Assembly: GCA_018292915.2 (NCBI GenBank)
Contig: JACVVK020000376.1
Location: forward strand, 601,001-665,000
Direction: 5' to 3'
DNA: 64,000 nucleotides
Origin: Batillaria attramentaria
Lineage: Eukaryota; Mollusca; Gastropoda; Batillariidae
The position numbers were made by a program, and so were the translations under genes. Under the pieces are notes generated by a model. The model saw nothing but the letters and a program-made list of their open reading frames with translations. It ran no database searches and was not told the DNA's origin. Every line of letters starts with the position of its first letter. Position 1 is the first letter of the stretch. This document shows positions 32,621 to 44,152 of the stretch, piece after piece.

Positions 32621-34232
32621 TCTTGATGGTCTGTAAATTTCAAATTACCTACTAATGAAAACTAACATCAACACCACAAATGGAAAACGACAGTAAAGTC
32701 AAAAAGCCAAAGTCTTGTGATTTAGTTGACATACGCCTAGTTAAGAATGTCCATGCCTCAGTGCATTGTTAAGCAGTTCTACCCACAAAGTATGTATCAG
32801 TAGTCTGAAGGAGTTTAGACGTCCAGTGAAAATCAAGTCAGATTCCAACTGAATTTGATGACACTGTTTCCAAACATCGAAACTTGAGACAATCGCAAGT
32901 TTCGCCCCTAAGGTTCGTAATCGTTTCAAAAAGTGTTACGCTGATACCATAACACGTCTGTCGCGAAAGGAAAAAGTTCAGTGGTTATACAGATGGCTCG
33001 ACAACAGCTGATAACCGCACATTACTGTTTCGATATACGTTCAGTGCAAAGATTGGCAATCTCGCTAGTGCGACTGTACGTACCTGCGCGGTAATTATGT
33101 TCTTCACTGGGATGTACGCGTTAAGTACACCCGGGTAGGACACTCACCAAGCTGTTATCGCCTCGTAATATTTCGATCAGACATTTAAAGTGAGTTAGCT
33201 TTTGTGTAAAACGCGAATAAGCTGATTTACCCATGACGTGGGTGAAAAACGGTGTTGCTTATCTTGCTATTGTTGTTCTTTTTGTTAATAATAATAATAA
33301 TAATGAGTGTTGTATAGGCGCTTTACCCAATTTCATGAATCGGCTCAAAGCCGAACTGAACCCAACACGCACGCTCACGTGAATCACACGCATTCTCTCA
33401 CACACTGGACATAAACACATTACAATCACGTGGTGCGAAGGGTCAGCCCAGCTATTTAACTTTAGAATTTTTTTTTAAATTTGGTGGGCTGAACATTTCC
33501 AAAGCAGAGGGGGAGGAAGCCGGAGTATCCGGAGAGAACCCCCGACGATCGGCCCGAATGAACGGTACCACATAGTCATACGAGAAGGAAAAATTCTTTG
33601 CCCCGAGTGGGACTTGAACCCTTGACCTCTCGCATTGGTGACAAGTCTCTTAATCACTAGACCACCGACCGCCGACTGGTGCTGGTGGTGGTGGTGGTAA
33701 GGGGGAGCAAAGGCCGGAAAATAAACAAAACTGATACAACACATCGGACACTGACTTTCAGATTTAGTGCCAGTGTGTATTTTTCGTGCAACAACTCTTG
33801 GTAGGCTGTGGCGTCCAACGTTGGAAATAACCAGAACTCACACACAAGATCATACTCAATTACATGTATATACAACAAGGCCAGCGCCCCAGATACACTC
33901 AACTTTACTGCGTCGTTGTTTGTGTAATCCATTTCACAGAAACAGCCAAAGTTTTAATGCAAAACTCAGACAAAATTAAGACGAATGATATTCAATATAT
34001 GATTGATGTAATTAAAACCGATTTTCAATAGAATGACCATACCATAATCTCATAATTATAAGTTTGATACAAGATGCGTTAGGTGAGATGTGGAATTAAA
34101 CACACACAAAAAATAACACCAAAGCATACCATACCATCCCAATACACACACAATACTAATACACAAACTTCAGACCAGATTTAACATATATACAAATGTA
34201 TTTTACCGTTGCAAGCATGAAATGCACATGTT
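32621..34232. other. Intergenic region between the two sphingomyelinase genes
   Basis: Contains the upstream/promoter side of copy A (32621 to about 33280), a SINE-B copy, and the AT-rich 3' flank of copy B. No additional gene is seen, and no clear core promoter motif could be named. Confidence 0.6.
33284..33672 (-). mobile_element. SINE-B, full-length copy
   Basis: Same organisation as the 20210 copy: tRNA-like head on the minus strand with GGTGGTCTAGTG and a box B-like GGTTCAAGTCCC, then the shared body and a TTA tail. Small internal deletions distinguish it from the other copies. Confidence 0.85.
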
Positions 34233-37200
34233 TTAAAGATCATTACATATATCAGCATCGTCGGCCCGGGCTTTCTTAATTTTGCATAACTTGTCGTACT
34301 TGCATCCCCAGTCTGTGCAGGGGCTGGTTCCCGCAGACTTGTAGTAAAATCTGGTAAAAGAAAATGTTTCCCCAATAGGCATATCCTCAAAAACAGTACG
34401 GACTGCATATTCTGAAAGCAGACTAGTATGTAAAGGGTTCTCAGAGCACATAGCACATTTCGTATCGCGCACGAGTATCTCCACGTTTTTGACTCTTTTT
34501 CGGATTTAGCCTTGTATACTGATCATGCAACATTAGCGGTTCCTTGACGGCTCTTACTGCAGCAAACACGAGTATAATCAAAGTGCAACACTCCTACTAA
34601 GCCAAGGGTGGGTGGGTGTTTGGGGGTTTAACGTCCTTTTCCACCACATACGGGTGGTATCAAAGACGGGGGAACGATGAAAAAGCCAGCACAAATATTT
34701 GGCTCCAGCCGGGATACGAACTCACGATCCGAGCATTAGAAGTCGAACGCTCTACCATTCGGCCACCCCGGCTCCCCTACAAAGCCAAATTTTAATCCAC
34801 GCAGATATAAATTAATTATGTCAGATCAAGTTTTGTTAGTGCGGACACTGGTGCACAACCCCAAACTTACTTGGAAGGAATTGAGTTAAATACTGTTTGT
34901 GGAAGCATTTCAGACAGGTTTACGTTTACCTGAACTTCTAACAAACGCGAAGTCACCATCCACACAAGAACAAGTTTCGTGGAATGAAGACGATACAGGC
35001 AGAAATATTACACGGCTTTGTCACCTTTGCGTACGACATTCATTTTACTGGCTGGATTAAACTCTTACGTCTAGCAGGCTTTTCGCAAAGACGACCATTG
35101 GTCTATTCCTTGGTCTAGGAGGGCCACTCATTATTGTTTTGCAACCTGGTTTTTTCAGCAACACTTACAACCAATCTGTCTACTACCAGTTTTTAGAAGA
35201 CCTCCCCCCCCCCCCCAATCAGCCTGCACACATTTTGCCATCCTCTCAAACCATTTATCCATGACACCTGACCACGCTGACTGGGGTATGTCCAAAATGA
35301 CACCCTAAAAGAATGCTCGGGCATCTTCGGCGCTCAAAAACTGCTTTCCCTTCACCTGCCTCTTGACGGAAGGGAACAAAAACGGGTGGCTAAGTCAGTG
35401 GAAAAGGGTGAGTGGGTGACCAGCTGAACATTACTGTAGAACAAGTGCCCGGACTTACGTGTTGTACATCTGGAACAAAGTGTCGTTGGCCTTCATCCTG
35501 TAGATCAGGCGATCCCATTCTTCTGGGAACAGGTTGTTCATCTGGTAGGCCTCCTGTCAAAAACGTTAGTACAAACGCGTTTACACTCAAAAACTGTAAG
35601 TCTCAATACGTATAACAGGCACACAGCAGCGAGTGGAGAACTTTTCATCGAGAGCGCTGACTCTGTGCATCAGAATCAGTCGCTTTGGTCACAATAAAGG
35701 ATCTGAGACCATTGTGGTGAGTCTGGCCGGCGGAGTTGTTCTAGAAGTGTACCGCGAACTGAGCAGACGACGTTATTTGGTTGCGGACTGAGGACTAGCT
35801 CGACGACGCTGATTGGTGACTATTTTTTGAAGCTTTGTCGAGTCCCAGTCTGTTCAGGAATGGACCCTGGGCTCAAAGAAAGTAGTATTTCTCTAATATT
35901 AGAAGCCACAAAGTCACGAAAACGGTTGCAGTGGCCAAATGAGACATCCTTCTATCTGTCAAACAGCATTCGAGCTTCGAAAGCGGCAGTTTACCGTCTC
36001 AGCGGCGTTACGAACATAGAGGCTTTAAGTGTCGAGGCAACGTCGCTAATACAGGCTACGCGACACAGATGCAAATCTGGAGGAAAACGCTATATATTCC
36101 TCTTACACATAACGCTGCAGATGACACCCTAGAAATGCTTTAAAATTCACCAAACAATTCACAAACATCAGGCAGCCATAGACTCATGCGTAGAGGAAAT
36201 TTAAACAAATTCCAATATTCCGTTTTTTGGCAATGTTGGCAGCGACCACATACCCCCTCATTCCACGGTCGTCTGCTGGCTCCTGTGCCAGCCGCGCAGG
36301 AATACAAATAGTCCACAAGCCAGCCTCATTTTTCCCTAATTTTACTATTACCTGGCATGAAACTTGTTTACAAAGCCAACAAAAAGCACCAGATTGCCAT
36401 ATTTTACTATGCACACAAATTTTAAAAGGTGCAAAGATTTTATACTATATTTAGCCGAGTTCTTACTACCGTCGCGTAGCCTGTAAGGGCTTCGGCACAC
36501 GTGACCAGCCTGCGGAGACTTCGAACGCTCGCGTAACGGATTTTCTGTTCACACGCTAGGACTGGCGCTGGATAATACACACCGAGCGATACGCGTGGTC
36601 AGCGGCGATTGACTGGCGTGGCGAGGAAAAATATAGGACCATGTTCTCTTCACTGCGGATTTTCAACACCAGTGTGAAGTCGGTCCTACTCTATGGCTCA
36701 GAAACATGGCGAGTAACCAAGACCAGCACCCACAAACTACAGACATTCATCAACAGATGTCTCAGAAACATCCTTAACACCCGGTGGCCACAGGTTGTCT
36801 CAAACCAACATCTATGGAACCAAACGGGACAAACCCCAACTGTAACAGAGATCAAGAAGCGGAAATGGGGTTGGATAGGCCACACGCTACGAAAGCCTGC
36901 ATCTTACATCACTAGGCAGGCCCTTGACTGGAATCCACAAGGTAAACGGAAAGTGGGTCGCCCGAAACAAACTTGGCGCAGGAGTGTCGACGCAGAAATG
37001 AAGGAAGCCGGAATTATGTGGGCCGAGCTGAAGAGGACCAGCTAGAACCGGGTGCGTTGGAGGAGTGTTGTTGCGGCCCATGTTCCCCACGGAACCAAGA
37101 GGCTTAAGTCAAGTAAGTCAAGTTCTCTTCACTGGCCAGCCGACGGCGGGGCGCGTCAGTACCGAGCAAAATCGCCAGCTTTAACGGTGCGTGCAACTCG

Positions 37201-38993
37201 TACCAAATAACGCCGCCTAAAAATGCTGCCCTTCTACTTCTACTTCTATCATTCTATCCGTCCACACTGCCATCTCGAAATTTTGTTGACTGAAAGTGAA
37301 GCTCACAAACCTTTGGAGAGTACTCCTTCTGCCAGGAGGCGGCCTGTCCTTGGTTGGCCCGTGTCAGATCCAGATAGTAATGGGTATAGTCCAACACCTC
37401 CTGCCAAAATGAGAGAGCAGACAGCGAAACGGGGATGAGACTTTCAACTGTACCAACTACCAAACATAAAGGAAGTCGATGGAGATTTTCGAGTTGCACT
37501 GTTCACAGCAAGTTAAGGATTAGAGTACCCTCTGCTGCTTCCACCATTTCATTTCATTCATTTTTTTAAATCATATTGATTATTCTTTTTATTCATTTAT
37601 TTAATTTTACTCGTTTCATCTTATTTACATTCTAAATTTTTTTTTAAATTCTATTTATTTTTTTTTTAAAGATCAATTCATTTATTTTGAAGTTTAATTA
37701 TTTACTTTTTAAAAATTGTATTATTTATTTTATTTTATTCAATTGTTTTTGTTTTGTTTTTATTTTACTTTACTTTTTGTGTGGTGCTGGGAGGCAGGGG
37801 GGGGGGGGGTGCTGTTGTTCTCGGTGAAACGACGCATGGGCCGTAATTTCCTGTAGTAACACCGTATAACCAAAGCTGTTCGACATGAACCATTTCAACC
37901 CTGCTACTTACCCATGAGCTGCCCGGGTAGTTGCCGTCCATGGTGTAGATACGGTAGGCGGGGTTGGTGTCGTGGTAGGCGGTGAGGCTGCCCCCAATGT
38001 AGGACACGCTGACGGCACGTGATCTGTTCTGAAGGTCGTAGAACACCTCCAGCTCGTCCTTGTGGGTGTGGCCATGGAACTGACCGATGATGGTGTTCTC
38101 ATACCTAGGTACATAGGACAGGATGGCAGTGTTGTAGATTTAGTTAGAAATTAGGGGTTATTTACGTATGGGGGTGATTTACCTCACTGGAGAGTCAGTT
38201 CAATGCTGCCCTCTCGCCCCCCCCCCCACCTTTCCTCCTTGAGGTACCTAAAACTTACCTGTTGACGAGACGGTAATAGTTCCAGCTGAAAGGTTTCAGC
38301 ATTTGCCCAGGTGGATGATGGGAAAGAATCAAGACCTGAACACACACACAAACAATTTCTATTATAAATATTGTACTTTGTGAATGCGGGGGCGCCGGAA
38401 CCGGGGGGGGGGGCGCGGAGGGGGGGGGGGGCAGCTGCCACCCCCCTGTACCCAAGCAGGGGGGGGAGTATTCCCCCCCCCCCCCGGAAAATCGGGTGAC
38501 TATGGCAAGAGGGGGGGGGGGGCAAAGCCATGCTCTTCTTGCCCCCCCCCCTCCCTTCCCCTACCACCCCCCTCCCCCTACCCCTTTTCCTGCTCTCTCC
38601 CTCATCCCACCCAACAGAGAACTCAGTTTAGCCGTTGCATGAAATATCAAAACAACTTGGCAGAAAGTCGTCTGACAATTCCCCCCCCCCCCCCCCCCCC
38701 CCCGCTTTTCAATTTGTTTGGGCAACGTCCTACCTTTCAGTGGCTCCCTGGTTCGTAAAGGTTTATGTCTGTGCAGCATCTGAACGCCGCCGCCCCCCCC
38801 CCCCCCCCCCCCGCTTTTCACTTTCTCCAACGTCCTTCCTTTCACTGGCTCTGGCGTTTTCCCCCTCTGAGATTCTGCCCCGCCCCCCTCGCCCCAACAT
38901 CTCCCGGCGCCCCTGGAATGCGTATGCCCACTGCGAGGTGAGGTTTGGAAGAAAGCCACTTTAAGTTGTAAAAAAAATTTCATACATATCAAA

Positions 38994-39040
<47 letters not shown>

Positions 39041-40099
39041 CAAATGTCATGAGTGTCAATAGTCAGACCTTTTCTCCTTTGTCTTCTGCCGCCTGCATTA
39101 CTTCAGCAAACCATTGCAGCTGTCCCTGGGGGTCTGTGGCGTTCAGCATCAACCACCTGGAAATCGTCAACATTTACCTTCTTTTTAGTCTCGTGTAAAA
39201 TATTCTAAATTTAAATTACTGGTGGTATGTGGGCTTACGTCCTTGACCTTCACACAAATTCAACCAGATGCTTGTACTTGTAAAGTGTATTCAGCTCTTC
39301 ACTTACAATAAAAGACTGATAAGATCCCATGGTGGTTTGACTGTTACTGAAAATGGAGATCCGATGGTTTGTATTTTCAAGTCAAATTAATTATGTTGTG
39401 ATTAGGATGCTGTTCTGAAAGGTATACGGGGAGCCGGGATAACCGAATGGTAGAGCGTTGGACTTTCAATGCTCAGGTCGCGAGTTCGATTCCCGGCTGG
39501 GGCCAAATATTTGTGCTGGCCTTTTTCTCGTTGCCCGGTCTTTGATATCACTCATACGTGGCGGAAAAGGACGTTAAACTCCCAAACATCCACCCACCCA
39601 CCCTGAAAGGAATACTACAGAGTAATTCTGTGGCTCCTAAAAGGCTGTATAGGTACTAAGTACGCTAGGTTTTCCTTTACAAACAGGTACCCTACCTTTC
39701 GTGTGGTATGTAACGTACCAGTTTGCGCTCGCTCCGTAGTTGGAATTAATGGAGACGATTCTGAATCCGGGGAACGGAGAAAACGTGTAGAACCCTCCCC
39801 TGGTGGAAACAATGAAGAAAACTTCAGCATGCACTAGTCCACCAGAACAGCAAGAAACACAAACATAATGAAGCTCAGCAAATCAAGTTACATTCACGGC
39901 ATGCGTATGAAATAGAAGCACCTGCTCATTGTACTTTCATAACAAAGGAAGGCCTTTCAGTCTGGTTTATTTTTTGCACAGTTTAAATTTTTTCTCAGGG
40001 TCTTCAAAGTTCAGTCAACATCCCCATGCCTCTGTCCGTCTAGAAGAGAGGTCCTCGGGAGGAAAACGTCTTTCCTAGTGTTTTAAGAGAATATGCCTG

Positions 40100-40142
<43 letters not shown>

Positions 40143-43100
40143 TGACACACACTGTGACACACACACACACACACACCACACTGTCAGTGACACACACACA
40201 CAATCACACACACACCTCATGATAGTCTCGTAAGTGGTATCCGGAAGCCAGTACCCCCAGGCCTCTAGCACCGCGGAATACAGCCAGGTCATCGGTTTGT
40301 CACCAACCGCATCGGTAGGAAAACTTGTGACGTAACCAAACAAATAAACGGAATAATTATATCGTCACTGTGGACTTCCAGCGTAACTGAAGGAATAACA
40401 TAGTTTTCCGGGTTGTCTCCCTTAGACTTCCTAGCAAAATCCTCGGGAAATTGGGACTAAGCAGCCCCGAAAGATTAAACTGAAAACAACAACGACAAAT
40501 GTTCCTAGAAAAACGAAACAAACAAAACACGCAAATGAGCTCATTGAAACGACGTTTCAGCTACACTTCAAGTGTCATTTCAGTTGTTATGAACAAGCAC
40601 TAACACTGAAATGCTGGGAAGGCATGGCTCTTGCGGTAAAACCGATATCTGGATCTATGCTCGGACGTTCACCTGTCACATGGCACTGACTCATGGTTTC
40701 CCATGGCAACGTATATAGGCTTCTCGGGCAGGTACTTGCGGAACAGCCCAGCTAGCCGTTCCAGGTTGGACAGCTGTTCGGTTCGGGTTTGATTCCACAC
40801 GTCGTGGGCCGGGATGTCACCCGTAAAGACCGCGAAGTCAAACTTTACACACACAAAATTAATATCTACATCAGTAACACAGGTCAAGCACAATAAAACA
40901 ACTGACTGGCTAACCAAACACAAAACACCCAAAAAATGTGAATTTTCATTTAATTCATTTTTGGTTTTGTTTGTCTTTTTGTTGATGTTGCTGTTGTTGG
41001 TGCTGTTTGGGGTGGGGATGGTAGTGATTAGAGTACCGGAGGGGGTGGAAAAACAAAAACAAAAACGGCAAAACAAAACAAACATTTAACAAACAAAAAA
41101 ATACACCAGAAAAACGCACAACATATGCACATTGTCCATTTTACGTGGCCTGCAGTGATGAAACAAACTGCTGTTCTCCTCCTGGTTTTTTGTTTGTTTG
41201 TTGTTGGGTTGGGTTTTTTTTTTTTTTGGTCTTACAGAAAGTTTCTCGAGTTATACGTGCCTGATCCTTGATGTCAGCCAGATGCTCGAAAAGCATCTCA
41301 AGCGTTGTCCACGGCGTGTCACATCGACGAAAGTCTCCCCACTTGCCCGCTTCTCTCGACTTATTCGGGGCTGAAAAAGACAAGGTCAGTGGTACCGCCA
41401 CCAGTGTGAAGGGTACACTTACACAGAAACGTAGCAAAAGCCAGTCTAGAAGTACAACTACAAGGTCAAGACCATTTGTAACAGGATAGCGTAGATGAAA
41501 ACAAGGTTTAAAAAAAACAACCCATCGTTCATCAAGGACAGACAGGGATTCAGGTGCGAACGGGAGACCTTGTCCCTGGTGAAGGCTTCCGGAGAAACTC
41601 CGGTTTGTTGTTGTTGTTTTTTGTTATTGTTGTTTTCAGTTTTTCATCACGTTCCCTTCTGCGTTCGTCTGTTACAAATGGGTTCTAGACTTTCTTTTGC
41701 TGCATTTCTTTGGTTGGGAGCTGTTCGACAACACCACCACAGAAGTATACCCTGTATTTAATGATTGCTAATCTTCAACTGGAGTGTCCGATTCTGTACC
41801 TGGGTTGGAGTCGAAGGCGCGACAGCAGAGAGGTTCCCCACACTCGGCATCGGCCCCCGCCCGATACTCGATGTCCAGGTGGATGTCGGTCAGCTGCAGG
41901 ACGCGAATCGTGGGGTACCCGGGCTGCACGTGCAACAATATACTGACAATCAGGCGCTGAGGGTGGAGTTGAAAGAGGTAGTCCATGATGCTTATCACAG
42001 GGGTGCAGTGTCAATGAGTTTGACCCCGTGCCCAGGAGGGAGTAAACGATTGTGATTACTCGTAACGACGACCAGTTTCCTCTGGAAGTGTGAACTTGCT
42101 CATCTGGATTAAACCGTTCAGCTGGACTGTTCGGTCAGGTTAGCTGTTCCTACCCCTCACCTCCCTCCCCCCTCCCTCCACCCCCCCCCCCTTCCAGCCT
42201 CCCCCCTTCCCGAATAACCTGGCCGTTAGGGCAGTTTAAACCCCAACCAACCAACCATCTTGTCGCAATACATGGAAACTCACTAGCATTGATTTGTAAA
42301 CGTCGATTTGGGAACAATTTACCTTGGGTAGTACCCGAGGTTTTACGGGTGGTTTGGGTGTGTCCGACATGGTGATGTTCCACATGACGCCGGGGTAGAA
42401 TGGCGTGGCGCACGTGTCACCCAATACGAAACCACACACTTCGTCAGGGCCAAACAGGGTACCCCTCAGAACGGGAAGAGCCATTTCCTGATTTAAAAAC
42501 AAATACAGAAAGCATGATTAATAAAAGACTCTCAGTAAATCGATTCTAAACTAATGTCCACTTTCCTAGAAGTGTTCCATGAAACAGTTCATGCTCGCTG
42601 CGGACTGGATAAACATGGTAGATGCATGTTTCAGGAAGAAGACATCTGACTGTGTTTGGTATTACCAGTCTGTCTGAGCGGAAGAGGTGAGTTTTTAAAA
42701 GACTTTTTTTTTTTTTTGAAAATAAGATCTGAAGGACTGGATATTAGGAGCTTTCCAAAGAGGCCCAAACAAATAGTTTCCAAAAGGGTTCGACTACATT
42801 ACTGAGTACTACAGCAAAATAAGAAGAAAGAGAAGAAGAAGAAGCCAATAAAAGTTGTGACTCACGGCATACAGTGGTACCACCAGGTCACAGACACGGC
42901 CGTCCTCGATCTTGTAGGTCTTGCAGATGTTCTTGGCAAATTTGATGAGCTCGTCCGTGGTTTTCTCCCGGCGGACCAAGTCCTGAAGCTGCCTCACTAC
43001 CGCTTTGCACACGCTGCAAGTTATATTAGAACTCAGTCCGCCAGGACTCCGATCTGGAGTGGACTTCCTCGGAAGGTGATGTGCGCGCTGATCTGGGCTT

Positions 43101-43306
43101 GAAAAACGCCCGTCTGTTTCTTTGATCCTTTGTTTCTGCGCTTCCTCGTCGCGGACTGTGAGTGATAACAGACCATTCAGAGGTACTTTGTTTGCTGAAA
43201 CTTTTGCGTGGACATCTTGGTTGCTTTGTCCAGTGGTCGTCACTGTGGAGGGAACCACTAGAAGAGTTGCCGCAAGGAAGATTACGGGAAGTCGACACCC
43301 AGCCAT
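34233..43306 (-). CDS. Acid sphingomyelinase-like phosphodiesterase, copy B (SMPD1-like), 13 exons, 619 aa
   Basis: Exons: 43306-42866, 42487-42323, 41923-41800, 41370-41261, 40842-40673, 40323-40216, 39799-39719, 39156-39069, 38335-38259, 38104-37912, 37400-37311, 35553-35459, 34350-34233 (1860 nt). Exons 2-13 have exactly the same lengths as copy A; exon 1 is one codon shorter. The layout is the same: signal peptide (about residues 1-27), saposin-B domain with conserved cysteines, then the metallophosphatase domain. Metal-ligand motifs [26 protein letters not shown] and GHTHKDE are all intact, so it should be catalytic. Exon 1 and exon 9 are much more diverged from copy A than exons 10 and 12. 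Exon 4 ends in a GC rather than GT donor (CAG then GCACGT), needed to keep phase. The region around the start codon has been altered by a SINE insertion. Confidence 0.93.
34500..34825. repeat. Dispersed repeat, copy carrying a SINE insertion
   Basis: It matches 27340-27492 on both sides of the SINE-A at 34606-34777. It lies in the last intron of copy B, whereas the other copy is in intron 5 of copy A. It is therefore an interspersed repeat, not part of the gene duplication. Confidence 0.65.
34606..34777 (-). mobile_element. SINE-A, full copy with 12-bp target duplication (one mismatch)
   Basis: Same structure as the 6554 copy. The flanking direct repeats are ctactaagccaa (34594-34605) and ctacaaagccaa (34778-34789). 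The related repeat at 27340-27492 shows a single ctaagccaa at this place, as expected for an unoccupied site. Confidence 0.88.
36627..37120 (+). mobile_element. LINE fragment (C-terminal end of reverse transcriptase ORF)
   Basis: The frame 36641-37045 encodes a stretch with [38 protein letters not shown] and [16 protein letters not shown]. This is the pattern typical of the C-terminal part of non-LTR retrotransposon ORF2. It is 5'-truncated and ends in a short tandem tail (aagtcaagt repeated). It lies in the intron between exons 12 and 11 of copy B. Confidence 0.75.
38395..38815. repeat. Cluster of G- and C-homopolymer tracts in intron 8 of copy B
   Basis: At least eight runs of seven or more G or C lie within about 420 bases, on both strands. 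They include runs of about 10 G and about 22 C. Sequences of this kind can form G-quadruplexes and are prone to length errors in assembly. Confidence 0.85.
38995..39038. repeat. (CA)n microsatellite
   Basis: About 22 CA units just downstream (gene sense) of the exon 8 donor region of copy B. Confidence 0.95.
39428..39603 (+). mobile_element. SINE-A, full copy with 12-bp target duplication (one mismatch)
   Basis: The plus strand shows the head GGGGAGCCGGGATAACCGAA, TGGTAGAGCG and CGCGAGTTCGATTCCCGGC (the best-preserved box B of the family), and ends in CCACCCACCCACCC. The flanks are tgaaaggtatac and tgaaaggaatac. It is in intron 7 of copy B. Confidence 0.88.
40101..40214. repeat. (CA)n microsatellite running into the exon 6 donor of copy B
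   Basis: CA runs separated by ctgtgacac and gtcagtgacac units extend up to exon 40323-40216. On the gene strand the donor GT is the first GT of this repeat. Confidence 0.93.
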
Positions 43307-43316
43307 TGTGAGGGGG

Positions 43317-43359
43317 TGGGTGGGTGTTTGGGAGTTTAACGTCCTTTTCCACCACGTAA
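43317..43359 (-). mobile_element. SINE-A fragment at the start codon of copy B
   Basis: 43 bases matching the 3' end of SINE-A (gtttgggagtttaacgtcc, ttttccaccac). It is flanked by the perfect 12-bp direct repeat attgtgaggggg at 43305-43316 and 43360-43371. The left repeat overlaps the ATG of copy B. Confidence 0.8.
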
Positions 43360-44111
43360 ATTGTGAGGGGGAAGCTGTACCTAAGTCAGTGTAAGCTTAG
43401 TAACAAGTTCAAACCAAAAATCAAATATCACTAGGAGTTTTTTGGTTTTTTTAATGTCAGTAACTGCACAGCAGACCAGAGACTTTAAGCCGTGGCAGCT
43501 TAGCAAGGTAGGGTCCGAGAACAGGTGTATCGCCGTGCAACTGTGAGCTCAGTTCTCCAACGGCCGCTGCTTCACTTCGGTTGTAGACAGGTTCACTTTT
43601 TTGTCACGAACAGCTTATTCACATTCAAACTACTTGAAACAAGTCTCCAGAACCGAAGTTTGCATACGCACTGCTGTTGTTGGTGTCGTTGTCGTTGTTG
43701 TCGAATCTCAAAGATTCTGGTGACTGAAAACACTTTGCTCTGATCTCAGACGGAAGTTTGAATGGAGACAATCGCTATGCAGTGTATACGGTTACCCGCG
43801 CAAGAGTAATTATGTTACTCTGACATTGAGTTCATCCGCAAATATTTGAACCTACGTTGGAAAAAGTACAACGATAAGGCAAGTACTAGTACTTTGATCA
43901 TAGATAACTTCAATGTATCAGACACAAAAATATGAGCACTCATTGGCACATGCCGAAGCGGTTATTACTTATTAACAAAAACACGACCTTATATCCCACT
44001 ATCCCTCGGTTTATCAGCCCAATGATAAAAGCAAACCGGTCATATGTACCACACAAAGTTCGCGTTCTGATACTGAAACGCTAAAGTCAGTGTCAGCCGG
44101 CATAACATTAA

Positions 44112-44112
<1 letters not shown>

Positions 44113-44150
<38 letters not shown>
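44113..44150. repeat. (CT)n microsatellite
   Basis: 19 CT units, directly at the 3' end of the LINE fragment on the minus strand, where it reads as a GA tail. Confidence 0.95.

Positions 44151-44152
<2 letters not shown>

Noticed and set aside
35827..36132. 101-aa open frame in a copy B intron
   Set aside because: No recognisable domain, no splice context, and it sits in repeat-rich intronic DNA.
38561..39043. 160-aa open frame on the minus strand
   Set aside because: It is made of Gly/Pro runs produced by G/C homopolymers and a Cys-Val run from the CA repeat; it is not coding.
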